Assembly: GCA_963750535.1 (NCBI GenBank)
Contig: CAVVRF010000028.1
Location: 62,001-126,000 of the forward strand
From: JAKFWF01 sp963750535
Lineage (GTDB): Bacteria; Pseudomonadota; Alphaproteobacteria; Rhizobiales; Hyphomicrobiaceae
Direction of reading: 5' to 3'
DNA: 64,000 bases
Shown: positions 36,115 to 45,266 of the stretch, piece by piece
Layout of the letters: each line of letters starts with the position of its first letter
Position numbering within the stretch: position 1 is the stretch's first letter
Position numbers and translations under genes: made by a program
The notes under the pieces: model-generated
What the model was told of the DNA's origin: nothing
What the model saw: the letters and a program-made list of their open reading frames with translations, nothing else
The model's database searches: none

Positions 36115-36864
36115 ATGGCGCAAAGCCCCTCCAGAAAAGACTCCACCGGCGACGAGGATCGGGTCGTCAACAATGGCTTCTCCGGTGTCGATGCGGTTGA
36201 GCGCGCCTTGACCCTGCTCCACGCCTTCGATGCACCAGACGCGTCCGCGATGACGCTGAAGGCGCTGGCCGAGCGCAGCGGGCTTACCAAATCGACGATC
36301 CTCCGGCTGGCGGTGTCTCTGGAGCGCTTCGGTTATCTCGTGCGCGACCGCGACGGGCTCTATCACCTTGGTCCAACGCTCTGGCGCTTGGGATCCCTTT
36401 TCAGGCAGCGTCTGAATCTTGGAGAGGTCGTGCGACCTGTTCTCGAGCGCCTTGTCGACGAGACTTCGGAGAGCGCCTCGTTTTATGTTCCGCGGGGCGA
36501 CAAGGGCGTTTGTCTTTACAGAGTGAACTCGCCGCGTCTGGCTCGTGATCATGTCGACGAAGGCGACGTCATTCCGTTCGGCGTGGGGTCGTCCGGCCAG
36601 ATCCTCAAAGCGTTCTCGGGCAGCAAGAGTCCGGCTGCGACACAAATACGGCGCGACCGCATCTATGTCAGTCACGGTGAGCGGGACCCGGATGTTGCTG
36701 GCATCTCCACGCCGGTTCTTGATCCCGACGGCGAGCTGATCGGAGCCATCAGTCTCTCCGGTCTCGCAACCAGGTTCACCGAAAAGAAAGTGGCTGGCTA
36801 TCGTGCAATCGTGTTCGCGGCTGCGCGCGAGATCGAAGCGAGGATCGGCGTTACGACCGGCTAG
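36115..36864 (+). CDS. IclR-family transcriptional regulator
   Basis: 249 residues. N-terminal HTH: GVDAVERALTLLHAFDAPDA, LKALAERSGLTKSTILRLAV, with wing GYLVRDRDGLYHLG. C-terminal IclR effector domain: ASFYVPRGDKGVCLYRVNSP, FGVGSSGQILKAFSG, VSHGERDPDVAGISTPVLDP. It lies between the divergent ureohydrolase operon and the 3' end of the polyamine-type transporter operon, and is the obvious candidate regulator of both. Confidence 0.9.
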   Translation: MAQSPSRKDSTGDEDRVVNNGFSGVDAVERALTLLHAFDAPDASAMTLKALAERSGLTKSTILRLAVSLERFGYLVRDRDGLYHLGPTLWRLGSLFRQRLNLGEVVRPVLERLVDETSESASFYVPRGDKGVCLYRVNSPRLARDHVDEGDVIPFGVGSSGQILKAFSGSKSPAATQIRRDRIYVSHGERDPDVAGISTPVLDPDGELIGAISLSGLATRFTEKKVAGYRAIVFAAAREIEARIGVTTG

Positions 36865-36896
36865 CGTTCGAAAAGGCCCGCACACGAAGCAGCGGT

Positions 36897-37718
36897 TCAA
36901 GCAGCGCCTCCATCAGAGGACTTCCGCCGCCCCATCAACTGAACACCGATGAGGGCCAGCACGGATAACACGATGAGGCAGGTCGAGATTGCCGCAATGG
37001 TCGGCTCGATCTGATCACGCAGCGAGTTGAACATGCGCCGGGTGATCGTCGCGTTTTCACCCCCGGACACGAGCATCGCTACGACGACCTCGTCGAGAGA
37101 CGTTATGAAGGCTAGAAATGCAGCCGTTTGAATTGAGAAGCGAATCTGCGGCACCGTGATCGACATGAAAGCTGTCGGTCGGGATGCGCCAAGGCTGCGC
37201 GCGGCCAACTCTTGATCGAAGTCGTAGCTTTTCAGCCCCGACAGAACCGTTACGACGACGAACGGCAAGGCCAGGGACACGTGCGCGACTACGATGCCGG
37301 TCACGGTATAGTTCAGGCCCAATTTGGCGTAGAGGTGGAAGATCCCGACCGCGACCAGGATGACCGGGACGACGATCGGCATGATGATCAGCATCTGCGC
37401 CAGATCGCGCACGCGCTGCGACGAGCAGTGCAGGCCGTAAGCGGCCACGGTCCCAAGCGGCGTCGCAATGACCATGGTCAGAAGGGCGGCGAGCAGCGAT
37501 GTCCGCGTCGCCGCCATCCACTCGCTGGAACCGAAATATTCCCGGTACCAGCGGAGCGACACTGTCTTGGGCGGGAACTCAAGGTAGGCGGAGTCGGAAA
37601 ACGACATTGGAATGACGATCAAAGTCGGCAACATAAGAAAGAATAAGATGGTGCCGCCCACGATCGCGAGCCAGAGGCCGTCCGTGCGACTTCGGCCAGC
37701 CATTTCGGACGAGTTCAT
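36897..37718 (-). CDS. polyamine-type ABC transporter permease, PotC/PotI type
   Basis: 273 residues, about six helices. FPPKTVSLRWYREYFGSSEW is the conserved PotC-type loop, and LAARSLGASRPTAFMSITVP the EAA loop. FLAFITSLDEVVVAMLVSG with the Asp-Glu pair is typical of the spermidine/putrescine and related (opine, 2-aminoethylphosphonate) permeases. Last gene of the order SBP-ATPase-B-C. Confidence 0.9.
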   Translation of the reverse strand: MNSSEMAGRSRTDGLWLAIVGGTILFFLMLPTLIVIPMSFSDSAYLEFPPKTVSLRWYREYFGSSEWMAATRTSLLAALLTMVIATPLGTVAAYGLHCSSQRVRDLAQMLIIMPIVVPVILVAVGIFHLYAKLGLNYTVTGIVVAHVSLALPFVVVTVLSGLKSYDFDQELAARSLGASRPTAFMSITVPQIRFSIQTAAFLAFITSLDEVVVAMLVSGGENATITRRMFNSLRDQIEPTIAAISTCLIVLSVLALIGVQLMGRRKSSDGGAA

Positions 37719-37722
37719 CGCG

Positions 37723-38620
37723 CTACCTCATGAACAGCTTGTCGAGGCCGAAGACGCGGTTCATCGCCCAGATCAGAACCAGTGTGATGGCCAGCAGGAC
37801 GACGCCGAGCGCACTTGCGGCGCCCCAGTTCGAGTAGAGAGTAATGGTCGAACTCGATGCGCTGCGCCAGCATCTGAACGCGGCCACCGCCAAGCAGCGC
37901 AGGCGTCACGAAGAACCCGAGCGACAGAACAAATACAAGGACGATGCCGGCGAGCAACCCCGGCAAGGACATCGGCAGGAACACACGCCAGAACGCTTCG
38001 CGTGGGCTTGAACCGAGCCCAATCGCTGCTCGCACAAGGTCGCCGTCGATCGAGCGCATGGATGCGTAGAGCGGCAGAACCAGGAACGGCAGCATGATGT
38101 GAACCATGCCGATGATGCTACCGGTCAAGTTGTGCGCAAGTTGCAGGGGGGCTTCGATCAGCCCCAACGACATCATGGATTGATTGATGATGCCATTGCG
38201 CTGGAGCAATACGAGCCACGCATAGGTGCGCACCAGGACCGACGTCCAGAACGGCAACAGCACAAATATCAGCAAGATGCCCGCCGTCCGTGCCGGCAAC
38301 TGGCACAACCAATATGACAGAGGATAGCCGAGCAGCACGCATACGGCGGTGACCGCGACACTGATCTGGAACGTGACGATAAAGGTGCTGGTATAGAGTT
38401 CGCTCTCCAGGATCCGCGCATAGTTCTCGATTGTGAGCGTGCCGCTGCGATCGACAAGCGACAGCGAGGACAGCCAGAAGATTGGGACGAAGACGACTAC
38501 AAAGATCGTCAGCAGCGCCGGAACCGACAAACCAATGAACAACAGGCGCTGCTGGCGCCGTTGATGTGCCAGATTTTGCCGGTTGTCGGCGATGGAGGAG
38601 ATTCCCGAACTGGCGGTCAC
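37723..38620 (-). CDS. polyamine-type ABC transporter permease, PotB/PotH type, one +1 frameshift
   Basis: Six-helix permease: FIGLSVPALLTIFVVVFVPI, FVLLPFWTSVLVRTYAWLVL, EAA loop RAAIGLGSSPREAFWRVFLP, FVTPALLGGGRVQMLAQRIE. Near 37851 an extra base (GAGTTCGACC for GAGTCGACC) shifts the frame; without it the end reads STITLYSNWGAASALG and then the last helix, finishing FGLDKLFMR at 37723 with 298 residues. As read, the last helix is lost. Start overlaps the ATPase stop by ATGA. Confidence 0.85.
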
Positions 38621-39717
38621 GAGCTCCCCTCCGCGAGAACGATGGTATCGTCGGGGTGGAGGCCGAGGTTGATGACGCCGCCGATGTCCGGTATCTGAGC
38701 CTGTGCCGCGCGGCTCGTCGGCACGCGAACGCTGATCTGCCGCCCCTCTCCGATATCGACCATTACGAGCACGCTGTCGCCCTGGTAGATCTTGCCGCTC
38801 AGTATGCCGGAGAGATCGTTGAGCGTCGGATCGAGCGGCCCTGCCGCAATCTCGAGAAGCTCGGGACGTATCACGAGATGATGCCGCCCGGCACCCTGCA
38901 CGGCGCCGATTGCAGTTCGCAGCGGTTTGCCGGCCAGGAGCGCCCGGCCGGAATTGACTTCGACGGGAACAACAACCGATTCACCGATGAAGTCCGCCAC
39001 GAACAAACTCTCGGGCCGACGATAGAGCGACTGCGGCGTCCCCAACTGCGCAATGCGACCCTTGTTGATGACGGCGATCCGGTCGGACATCGTCAGCGCC
39101 TCGCGCTGATCATGCGTGACATAGACGATGGTCGCGTCGAGCTTCTGATGCAGTGCCTTCAGCTCGATCTGCATGTGCTCACGCAGCTTCTTGTCCAGGG
39201 CGGAAAGCGGCTCGTCCATCAGGATGATGCGCGGCTCGAAAACCATGGCGCGAGCGAGCGCGACTCGCTGGCGCTGTCCGCCGGACAACTGATGAATGCC
39301 ACGATCGCCGAAGCCGCTGAGCTGAACCATGTTGAGAGCGGCCGCGACTTTCGCTTCGCGTTCGGCGACCCCCATACCACGAATTTTCAGGGGATACGCG
39401 ACATTGTCCGCCACGCTCATGAACGGGAAGAGTGCGTAGCTTTGAAATACCATGCCAAGGCCGCGCTTGTGCGGCGGAGTCGCAATCATCTCTTGGTCGC
39501 CGAAGCGGATGCTACCCGCTTCCGGGCTTACAAACCCTGCGATCGCCATCAGCAGCGTCGTCTTGCCCGAGCCCGATGGGCCAAGCAGCGTCATGAACTC
39601 GCCGGCCCGGATATCGATCGACATATCGTCGAGCGCGTGGACGCGACCGTAGGCCTTCGTCAAACCGCGAACAGCAATGGGAAGCGATTTGGATGCCGCA
39701 CCTGAACCACATGACAT
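38617..39717 (-). CDS. polyamine-type ABC transporter ATPase, PotA type
   Basis: 366 residues from ATG 39717 (GAGGAG upstream; an ATG at 39756 is also in frame). Walker A LLGPSGSGKTTLLMAIAG, FQSYALFPFMSVADNVAYPL, signature LSGGQRQRVALARAM, Walker B IILMDEPLSALDKKLREHMQ, H-loop YVTHDQREALTMSDRI. The C-terminal TOBE domain (about 270-360: VIRPELLEIAAG, GKIYQGDSVLVMVDIGEG) marks the MOI/Pot subfamily. Confidence 0.92.
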   Translation of the reverse strand: MSCGSGAASKSLPIAVRGLTKAYGRVHALDDMSIDIRAGEFMTLLGPSGSGKTTLLMAIAGFVSPEAGSIRFGDQEMIATPPHKRGLGMVFQSYALFPFMSVADNVAYPLKIRGMGVAEREAKVAAALNMVQLSGFGDRGIHQLSGGQRQRVALARAMVFEPRIILMDEPLSALDKKLREHMQIELKALHQKLDATIVYVTHDQREALTMSDRIAVINKGRIAQLGTPQSLYRRPESLFVADFIGESVVVPVEVNSGRALLAGKPLRTAIGAVQGAGRHHLVIRPELLEIAAGPLDPTLNDLSGILSGKIYQGDSVLVMVDIGEGRQISVRVPTSRAAQAQIPDIGGVINLGLHPDDTIVLAEGSS

Positions 39718-39804
39718 CAAGCACTGGCTCCTCAAATTCGAGGTATCAACAGGCATGCAGGGAATGGCCCTGCAGGTCCATTGGTCATTTCGCCGAGCTG
39801 TTGC

Positions 39805-40866
39805 TCACCGCCTCTGCACGAGGATGTCGAAGCGTTCCGTCAACTTGTCCAACTTGCCGATGTAGAAGTTTGCATCGACGAGCAACTGTTTGGGGTAGTT
39901 CGAGGGATGCGTGTTCACCGCCAGAACCTCCTGGGCGGTCAGCACGCCGGCGTTGAAAGCACCCGTGTTGACAGGACCGAGCGGCATCGCCTTCGCCAGA
40001 CGCGCCTGCGCGCTGGCCTGCAGCATCTCGTCGATGAGCTTCATCGCGTTCGCCTTGTTGGGCGCGCCCTTGGGCACGAGCAGGCAGTCGATATCCATCG
40101 TGCCGCCATCGAACGTGTACGCGACGTTCTTTCCGGACGCCTTTACGCTCTCGACGCGGTTGTGGCCCATGTGGATCATGTCGACCTCACCGTCGCGCAG
40201 GAGCTGTGCGGACTGAGAGCCGCCCCGGTACCACACCGTAACATGCGGGGCGATCTCCGCGAGCTTCTTCCAGGCGCGTTCCTGTCCGTCTTTCGTGGCA
40301 AGCAGCTTGTAGACCTCAGCCGGCGGCACGCCGTCCGCCATCAGCGCGGCCTCAAGGTTGTAGTTGACCTTGCCGTGCATCGCGCGCTTGCCGGGAAACT
40401 TCTTCACATCCCAGAAGTCGGCCCACGTCTTCGGCCCGTTGTCGCCGAATCTGTCCTTGTTGTAGGCGATGACTTTGGTGAAATTGATGAAGCCGACGTA
40501 ATGGCTGCTGATCAACTCCTTGGGAATGCCATCGGTCCTGACCACGCTGTAGTCGATGGGCTCGAGCATGCCGTCTCGCTTCAGCGTTTCGCAAGTCGGC
40601 AGCTCCTGCTCCGTCACATCCCAGGCAATCTTGCCGGCGGTGATCTGCGCTCGGACGTCCTGGATACCATTCGTCGTATCTTCCTTGACGGTGACGCCGA
40701 GAGCCTTCGCGGCCGGCTCGAGCATAGCCTTGCGCAATGCATCTTGGAAGGCGCCGCCCCATGAGGCGAAGGTGACATTGCCCTGTTGTGCGTTCACGCT
40801 GCCAGCGAACGTATATCCGACCAGTCCCGCAGCAAGCACCGCGCCAACGAGACGCCTACGAGACAT
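39805..40866 (-). CDS. polyamine-type ABC transporter substrate-binding protein, PotD/PotF-like
   Basis: 353 residues. Signal peptide RRRLVGAVLAAGLVGYTFAG with cleavage near VNA-QQ. VTFASWGGAFQDALRKAM opens the SBP family 1/8 fold; LEPIDYSVVRTDGIPKELI, TWADFWDVKKFPGKRAM and HMGHNRVESVKASGKNVAYT follow the PotD-like pattern. First gene of the transporter operon. The ligand is unknown; the adjoining ureohydrolases suggest a guanidino or amidino compound. Confidence 0.9.
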   Translation of the reverse strand: MSRRRLVGAVLAAGLVGYTFAGSVNAQQGNVTFASWGGAFQDALRKAMLEPAAKALGVTVKEDTTNGIQDVRAQITAGKIAWDVTEQELPTCETLKRDGMLEPIDYSVVRTDGIPKELISSHYVGFINFTKVIAYNKDRFGDNGPKTWADFWDVKKFPGKRAMHGKVNYNLEAALMADGVPPAEVYKLLATKDGQERAWKKLAEIAPHVTVWYRGGSQSAQLLRDGEVDMIHMGHNRVESVKASGKNVAYTFDGGTMDIDCLLVPKGAPNKANAMKLIDEMLQASAQARLAKAMPLGPVNTGAFNAGVLTAQEVLAVNTHPSNYPKQLLVDANFYIGKLDKLTERFDILVQRR

Positions 40867-40905
40867 TCCGCTTCCCAGATTTATGGCGAGCCTCTCGATT
40901 CAGAT

Positions 40906-40924
40906 CGTTTCATCTATCGAAACG
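40906..40924. promoter_or_regulatory. inverted repeat upstream of transporter operon
   Basis: CGTTTC-n7-GAAACG about 40 bp before the binding-protein start, followed by TTCCGTTTTATAG. It could be an IclR-type operator; the spacing is not the textbook 15-bp IclR box, so this is tentative. Confidence 0.3.
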
Positions 40925-40961
40925 TCGTTCCGTTTTATAGCGTCCGTTTGACCGCTGTCAA

Positions 40962-41633
40962 CTAGAGCGGTCGGCGCGGTCGGCGAGAAGCAGCGAGCCC
41001 ACGGATCGGAGCTGCATGGGTGGGCAGCATGAAGGGTATCAGGCCAAGCTGCTTGATCTCGTCGGTCCTGGTGTTGTGGGCCTCGAAGATCGCCCAGTCA
41101 GGGTGGTGGCGATTGGTGCAGGGCATGTAAAAAGACTGATTGCCCGAGCGACAGCCACGATCAAGGCCAACCGTCTTGTCGCCCCATCCAGCCTCTTCCA
41201 GCCGCCATTGGATGTAGTCGAACGCCGCCTGATGTTCGTCGACGCTGGTGGCCGGGCACTGATAGAAGATGATGACCTTGAAGCGATTGGGCATCTCAAG
41301 CGAGCGTCGGAAGCTGTTGAAGATCAGGAACGGCAGTCGGTCGTTGATGGGTGCCTTACGCCCAAAGTGCCTGATGAAGTCGTCTGGCGTGATCTTGGCG
41401 TCATCGAAGTCGAGGACCAGGAAGAACGATTTATCAAAATTTTCCTGCCGCCTGATGCCGCGATTGGATGTACGCTTGAACACGGTTGAGTTGAACAGCA
41501 GCCCACGCTCTTTTGCTGCCAAGGGTGCGGCTGCCGAGCTTCGCATTTCCTGTATGAAGTCTTGTATGTCGTAGGTTTTTTCTAAAAATTGGTCGGCAAA
41601 CTCATCGTGCGTGTTTTTATGAAAAGTCGCCAT
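40962..41633 (-). CDS. primase-like (AEP/RepB-type) protein of a mobile element
   Basis: 223 residues. FFLVLDFDDAKITPDDFIRH gives the acidic DxD-like pair; RFKVIIFYQCPATSVDEHQA and DRGCRSGNQSFYMPCTNRHH resemble the R-x-IxPL and D-x-S-Q-x-FY-P blocks of plasmid and phage archaeo-eukaryotic-type primases. Its base composition is lower in GC than the flanks. It has no helicase partner here, so it is probably a stranded fragment of an element. Family assignment is moderate. Confidence 0.45.
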   Translation of the reverse strand: MATFHKNTHDEFADQFLEKTYDIQDFIQEMRSSAAAPLAAKERGLLFNSTVFKRTSNRGIRRQENFDKSFFLVLDFDDAKITPDDFIRHFGRKAPINDRLPFLIFNSFRRSLEMPNRFKVIIFYQCPATSVDEHQAAFDYIQWRLEEAGWGDKTVGLDRGCRSGNQSFYMPCTNRHHPDWAIFEAHNTRTDEIKQLGLIPFMLPTHAAPIRGLAASRRPRRPL

Positions 41634-41801
41634 AGGCCTTTCAGAGAAATTGTCCCCGAAAAGTATACCATTTCCGTATATATTATACGACTTTGGTATC
41701 CTTTTTGCGGAAAGAATTTTTCGATAGGCCTTGAACGCATGCCTATCTGCTTAGTTCCGGCGTAATTTGCCTGTAAGCTTCATGGCGACAGGGAGTTTGC
41801 C

Positions 41802-42270
41802 ATGACAAGCAACGACAAAGACGATCTTTGGCGGGATTTTCCGAAGACGGCGACTGAATTCGAGGCGCGGTTTGCGACCGAGGAACACTGCCGCGCGTAC
41901 TGGATCGCGGCCCGCTGGGGCGGCAAACCGGCCTGCGCAAAATGCGCCAGCACGCGGGTCTGGACCATCCGTGACGGCAGCACCTTCGAGTGTGCCGACT
42001 GCGGCCACCAGACCAGCCTGACGTCGGGCACGCTGCTCGAAAAAACGCGCAAGCCGCTCAAGGTCTGGTTCCGCGCCGTGTTCGAAATCAGCACGCGGCG
42101 GACCGGCATTTCGGCCAAGGATCTGCAGCGGATACTGGGGTTTGGCTCTTACGAAACGGCCTGGACCTGGCTGCACAAGCTGCGCGCGGCTCTGGTTCGG
42201 GAGGATCGGGAGCCGCTTGGCCCTTTCGTGCAGATCGACGAGGCGCTCGTCGGCGGCAGGGGAAACGGCC
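41802..42270 (+). pseudogene. IS1595-type transposase, C-terminally truncated
   Basis: N-terminal zinc-ribbon: CAKCASTRVWTIRDG and CADCGHQTSLTSGTLLEKTR, then KVWFRAVFEISTRRTGISAK, LGFGSYETAWTWLHKLRAAL and the first catalytic Asp in FVQIDEALVGGRGNG. After about 42270 the frame no longer resembles the family (the second and third acidic residues are missing), so the element has been cut. ATG 41802 follows CAGGGAG. Confidence 0.8.
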
Positions 42271-42421
42271 GAACATGCCATGTTTCAAACGCAGTATCAA
42301 TGAGTAGAGCTAGCTTTGGCAATGAGGCCAACGCGATGTGCGACCTTATGTCCAATGCCGGGCTAGGTTTCTCCCACCCACGTATAATGTTGTCGGTGGC
42401 GGAGTATGAAAGGGGTAAAAT

Positions 42422-42727
42422 ATGTATGCGGCAATTTTCGGTGAGAATGAAGAGAATGACCGTCGTGTTTGGAATGATGCATTGCAAGCCGCCGTACTCG
42501 CTCTGGCGTGCGATGAGCCCGACCCGATGCGCCCTAACGCCCTAATTGATGCCGATCCGTGTGGTGATTGCGAGAAGAAGGATTGCGCCCGCGAGTTGAC
42601 AATTAAGCGCTTATTGGAACTAAAGCGTCCTGCACCTCCCAAACCATCCGACAGGTCGATCCGATACCTCAGGAGGCAGGCCCTCTCACCCTCACGAGCT
42701 CAATGTCCAGCGGGTGAACCCGAGTGA
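42422..42727 (+). CDS. hypothetical protein
   Basis: 101 residues, ATG preceded at 7 nt by AAGGGG. Acidic N-terminal half (AIFGENEENDRRVWNDALQA) and a Cys cluster PCGDCEKKDCARELTIKRLL. The last 30 residues look less natural, so the original 3' end may be lost. No family recognised. It lies in the low-GC patch after the truncated transposase. Confidence 0.45.
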   Translation: MYAAIFGENEENDRRVWNDALQAAVLALACDEPDPMRPNALIDADPCGDCEKKDCARELTIKRLLELKRPAPPKPSDRSIRYLRRQALSPSRAQCPAGEPE

Positions 42728-43043
42728 ACTGCCAGTAGACTCCGTCAGGAAATGAGGGACCAGATTGGTCTCCCCACGGATGCCATGCGTCGTAATGGCT
42801 CGCACCCGTTCGGTCATGGTCAGGGAGGCTTGAGCACCTTTTTCGCAGCAAGCATGCCGCGATGACCGTTCAAATATCGCCAATTCTGTGATCGCAGCTG
42901 CTACGGTTTTACTTGTTTATTCTGGCATGAATTATGCTTGATCAGTACAATTTGCTTCAATTGCGAATGAACTTAATGGCCGATCCGAAAGTACCATTCG
43001 TGCAGCCTGTTAGTATCGTCCAGTTGCGTGGAGTCGCGTCCCG
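42728..43043. other. 316-bp gap before sciP
   Basis: No supportable gene on either strand. The right half is AT-rich for this window (around 42890-42960) and probably contains the sciP promoter. Confidence 0.4.
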
Positions 43044-43334
43044 ATGTCAAACCTGTACTCTCCCAATCGCCAATTCGTTATGGGGCCAGATGGTGCCCCC
43101 CTATCCATAGCCGATTTGCCAACGCCAGGTACGAAGAGATGGGTTATCCGGCGAAAGGCCGAAGTTGTCTGTGCCGTCCATGGCGGATTGCTGACAATCG
43201 AGGAGGCCTGCAAGCGGTATACTCTTAGCGTTGACGAGTTCCTCTCTTGGCGGTCTTCGGTATCGCGTCACGGCATGAAGGGACTGCGTACGACCCACGT
43301 TCAAAAATACCGGCAAAACGGGGCTCTGGACTGA
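43044..43334 (+). CDS. sciP: CtrA inhibitor SciP (DUF1153)
   Basis: 96 residues. KRWVIRRKAEVVCAVHGGLL followed by TIEEACKRYTLSVDEFLSWR and HGMKGLRTTHVQKYR is the DUF1153 HTH protein. In Caulobacter SciP binds the cell-cycle regulator CtrA and blocks activation of CtrA promoters. It is essentially restricted to alphaproteobacteria, so it anchors the taxonomy. Monocistronic here, in a region of mobile fragments, so it could be an extra copy. Confidence 0.9.
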   Translation: MSNLYSPNRQFVMGPDGAPLSIADLPTPGTKRWVIRRKAEVVCAVHGGLLTIEEACKRYTLSVDEFLSWRSSVSRHGMKGLRTTHVQKYRQNGALD

Positions 43335-43654
43335 ACTGCGCTCGCGTTCGGATGAGCAAATGGCTTCCCACCGGTTCGGACACATTGAGGGCGGTCTGAG
43401 ACTCTTTTAGGCCCACTTCGTCGGCGGGCGCGCTGGATCGGCGCGACCGGGCGCAGGTGACGGGCTTGGCGCTGCCGCCTGGCGGCCGCCTTGCCACCAG
43501 TAGAAGTGGCTCACGCCACCGCAACGCAAACCGCACAGCCCGCTGACCGAGATCGCCAGCAATCTCGAGTTACTCATGGCCTAAATCTTTGTTGCCCGAC
43601 TGGTAGACCCTTAGGCCAATTGCGTCGGGCCGCTTGACTGGGTGATCGTGTTTT
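43335..43654. other. 320-bp gap after sciP
   Basis: I see no gene with a credible start. Translations on the minus strand are low-complexity Arg/Pro. Probably decayed mobile-element sequence. Confidence 0.35.
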
Positions 43655-43864
43655 ATGGACGATGATCCATTCATCATGTTTGTGTTGGGCGCCGATCCCG
43701 CAGAGGCATTGCAGGTAACGATCAAACGCCTGTGCGCCGAGGGGCTATTGCAGTTTGACGGTTATGAGCTGCGCATAACCGGGGCTGGATTGAAAATCTT
43801 GCTGGATTATGCCAGATCAATCGACCACCTCAATGCTGATAGACAGGGATCATTGGTCCATTAA
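43655..43864 (+). CDS. small hypothetical protein, winged-helix-like
   Basis: 69 residues: PAEALQVTIKRLCAEGLLQF-DGYELRITGAGLKIL resembles the recognition helix and wing of a small winged-helix protein. No clear ribosome-binding site before ATG 43655. No family recognised. Confidence 0.35.
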   Translation: MDDDPFIMFVLGADPAEALQVTIKRLCAEGLLQFDGYELRITGAGLKILLDYARSIDHLNADRQGSLVH

Positions 43865-44011
43865 ATGGCTCTGTTCGGACTTAAGCTAGGGGCATGATCT
43901 CCGCTGCGTCCTGATCGTGCGCGACTGCAGCAGCGCTACCACCGACCAGGTGCTGCCCGATCTCCAGGCTCACACGGCGGTCTAAGTTGTTGTATTACCT
44001 TAGGTGTATGC

Positions 44012-44233
44012 GTGGAAAGCTCTCAGACAGAGATTGGACTAGAGGTCGCCCGGCTGTTCAATCGGGCAACGGACGAAGAGTGGCCAAGTCATTTCGAGCG
44101 CTTGCGTCGCAATCTACAGTTATCGGCGGCGGTGCGAGGGTTAAACGCGCTGCTCGACCAGCCAGACCACCGGCAAGAGGCCATCAGTGCGTTCAAACGC
44201 ATCGGGCTTTGGCACGAGGACGCGAACAAGTAA
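44012..44233 (+). CDS. small hypothetical protein
   Basis: 73 residues from a GTG at 44012: RLFNRATDEEWPSHFERLRR and LNALLDQPDHRQEAISAFKR. Amphipathic, soluble, coding-like amino-acid composition. No family recognised; start uncertain. Confidence 0.35.
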   Translation: MESSQTEIGLEVARLFNRATDEEWPSHFERLRRNLQLSAAVRGLNALLDQPDHRQEAISAFKRIGLWHEDANK

Positions 44234-44318
44234 GGCTGACTGGCAAGACGCGGAAACCTTCACGGACCGGCGTCCCGGTAAAGGCTGCTCGCTCGTACAA
44301 GTTGTTGGCAGAAGTTCG

Positions 44319-45266
44319 TCACTTCGGCTTCCACTCACTGGCAAGTTTCTGGGCTTCGGCGATTTGCTGCGAAGTCATTTTTGAGATGGCAAAATTCAGG
44401 CTGCCGACCGCTTTATCTCTGGCTTTTCCGGCAGTGTTCGATGCAGCGAGGTTGAACCACATGTGCGCATGAATGTAATTTTGCGGGACTCCTTTGCCCA
44501 TGCGATAGGCGAGCCCGAGATTGAATTGGGCTTCGGCGTATCCTTGGTCTGCCGCCTTGCGATACCATTTCACTGCCTCGGCATCGTTCTGTGGGATGCC
44601 TTCGCCTAGGGAATAGGCGACCCCGAGGTTCAATTGGGCTTCGGCGTGACCTTGGTCGGCGGCCTTGCGGTACCAATGCACTGCCTCGGCATCGTCCTGT
44701 GGGACGCCTTCGCCTTGGGCATAGCAGAGACCGAGATTGAATTGGGCATGGGCGTATCCTTGGTCTGCCGCCTTGCGATACCATTTCACTGCCTCGGCGT
44801 GGTTCTGTGGGATGCCTTCGCCTAGGGAATAGGCGACCCCGAGATTCATTTGGGCTTTGGTGTATCCTTGGTCTGCCGCCTTGCGATACCATTTCACTGC
44901 CTCGGCGTGGTTCTGTGTCACGCCTTCGCCTTGGGAATAGGAGAGACCGAGATTGAATTGGGCATGGGCGTGACCTTGGTCTGCCGCCTTGCGATACCAT
45001 TTCACTGCCTCGGCGTGGTTCTGCGGGACGCCACTTCCGGCGGCATAGTGGTGCGCGAGAAGCAATTGGGTAACCACGTCACCTTGTTGAGCCCTATGTT
45101 TGAGTTCTTCCACATACTGAGTAAGGGCATCAGGCTGTTGAGCCCTATGCCTAAGCCCCGCCACATCCCCACTCGTCCATGCTTCTGCACCAACCGCCGT
45201 CGCGATCACAAGAACAACAGCCAGTGCCAAGCACCGGAGTTCGGCCATCAGATTCGATGCGTTCAC
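44319..45266 (-). CDS. secreted Sel1-repeat protein
   Basis: Starts best at GTG 45266, which has GGGGGGTGG upstream; ATGs at 45311 and 45248 are in frame. Signal peptide AELRCLALAVVLVIATAVGA then EA-WT. Then about six Sel1 repeats of 36 residues with the core AVKWYRKAADQG and NLGxxYxxGEGVPQN. The end SNTAGKARDKAVGSLNFAIS-KMTSQQIAEAQKLA is the usual cap of such proteins. Sel1 proteins act as scaffolds in signalling or envelope processes. The repeats are nearly identical at DNA level. Confidence 0.9.
   Translation of the reverse strand: MNASNLMAELRCLALAVVLVIATAVGAEAWTSGDVAGLRHRAQQPDALTQYVEELKHRAQQGDVVTQLLLAHHYAAGSGVPQNHAEAVKWYRKAADQGHAHAQFNLGLSYSQGEGVTQNHAEAVKWYRKAADQGYTKAQMNLGVAYSLGEGIPQNHAEAVKWYRKAADQGYAHAQFNLGLCYAQGEGVPQDDAEAVHWYRKAADQGHAEAQLNLGVAYSLGEGIPQNDAEAVKWYRKAADQGYAEAQFNLGLAYRMGKGVPQNYIHAHMWFNLAASNTAGKARDKAVGSLNFAISKMTSQQIAEAQKLASEWKPK

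Noticed and set aside
44526..45060. Tandem DNA repeats that could suggest a CRISPR array
   Set aside because: The roughly 108-bp periodicity is coding and corresponds to 36-residue Sel1 repeats; there are no spacers of independent sequence.
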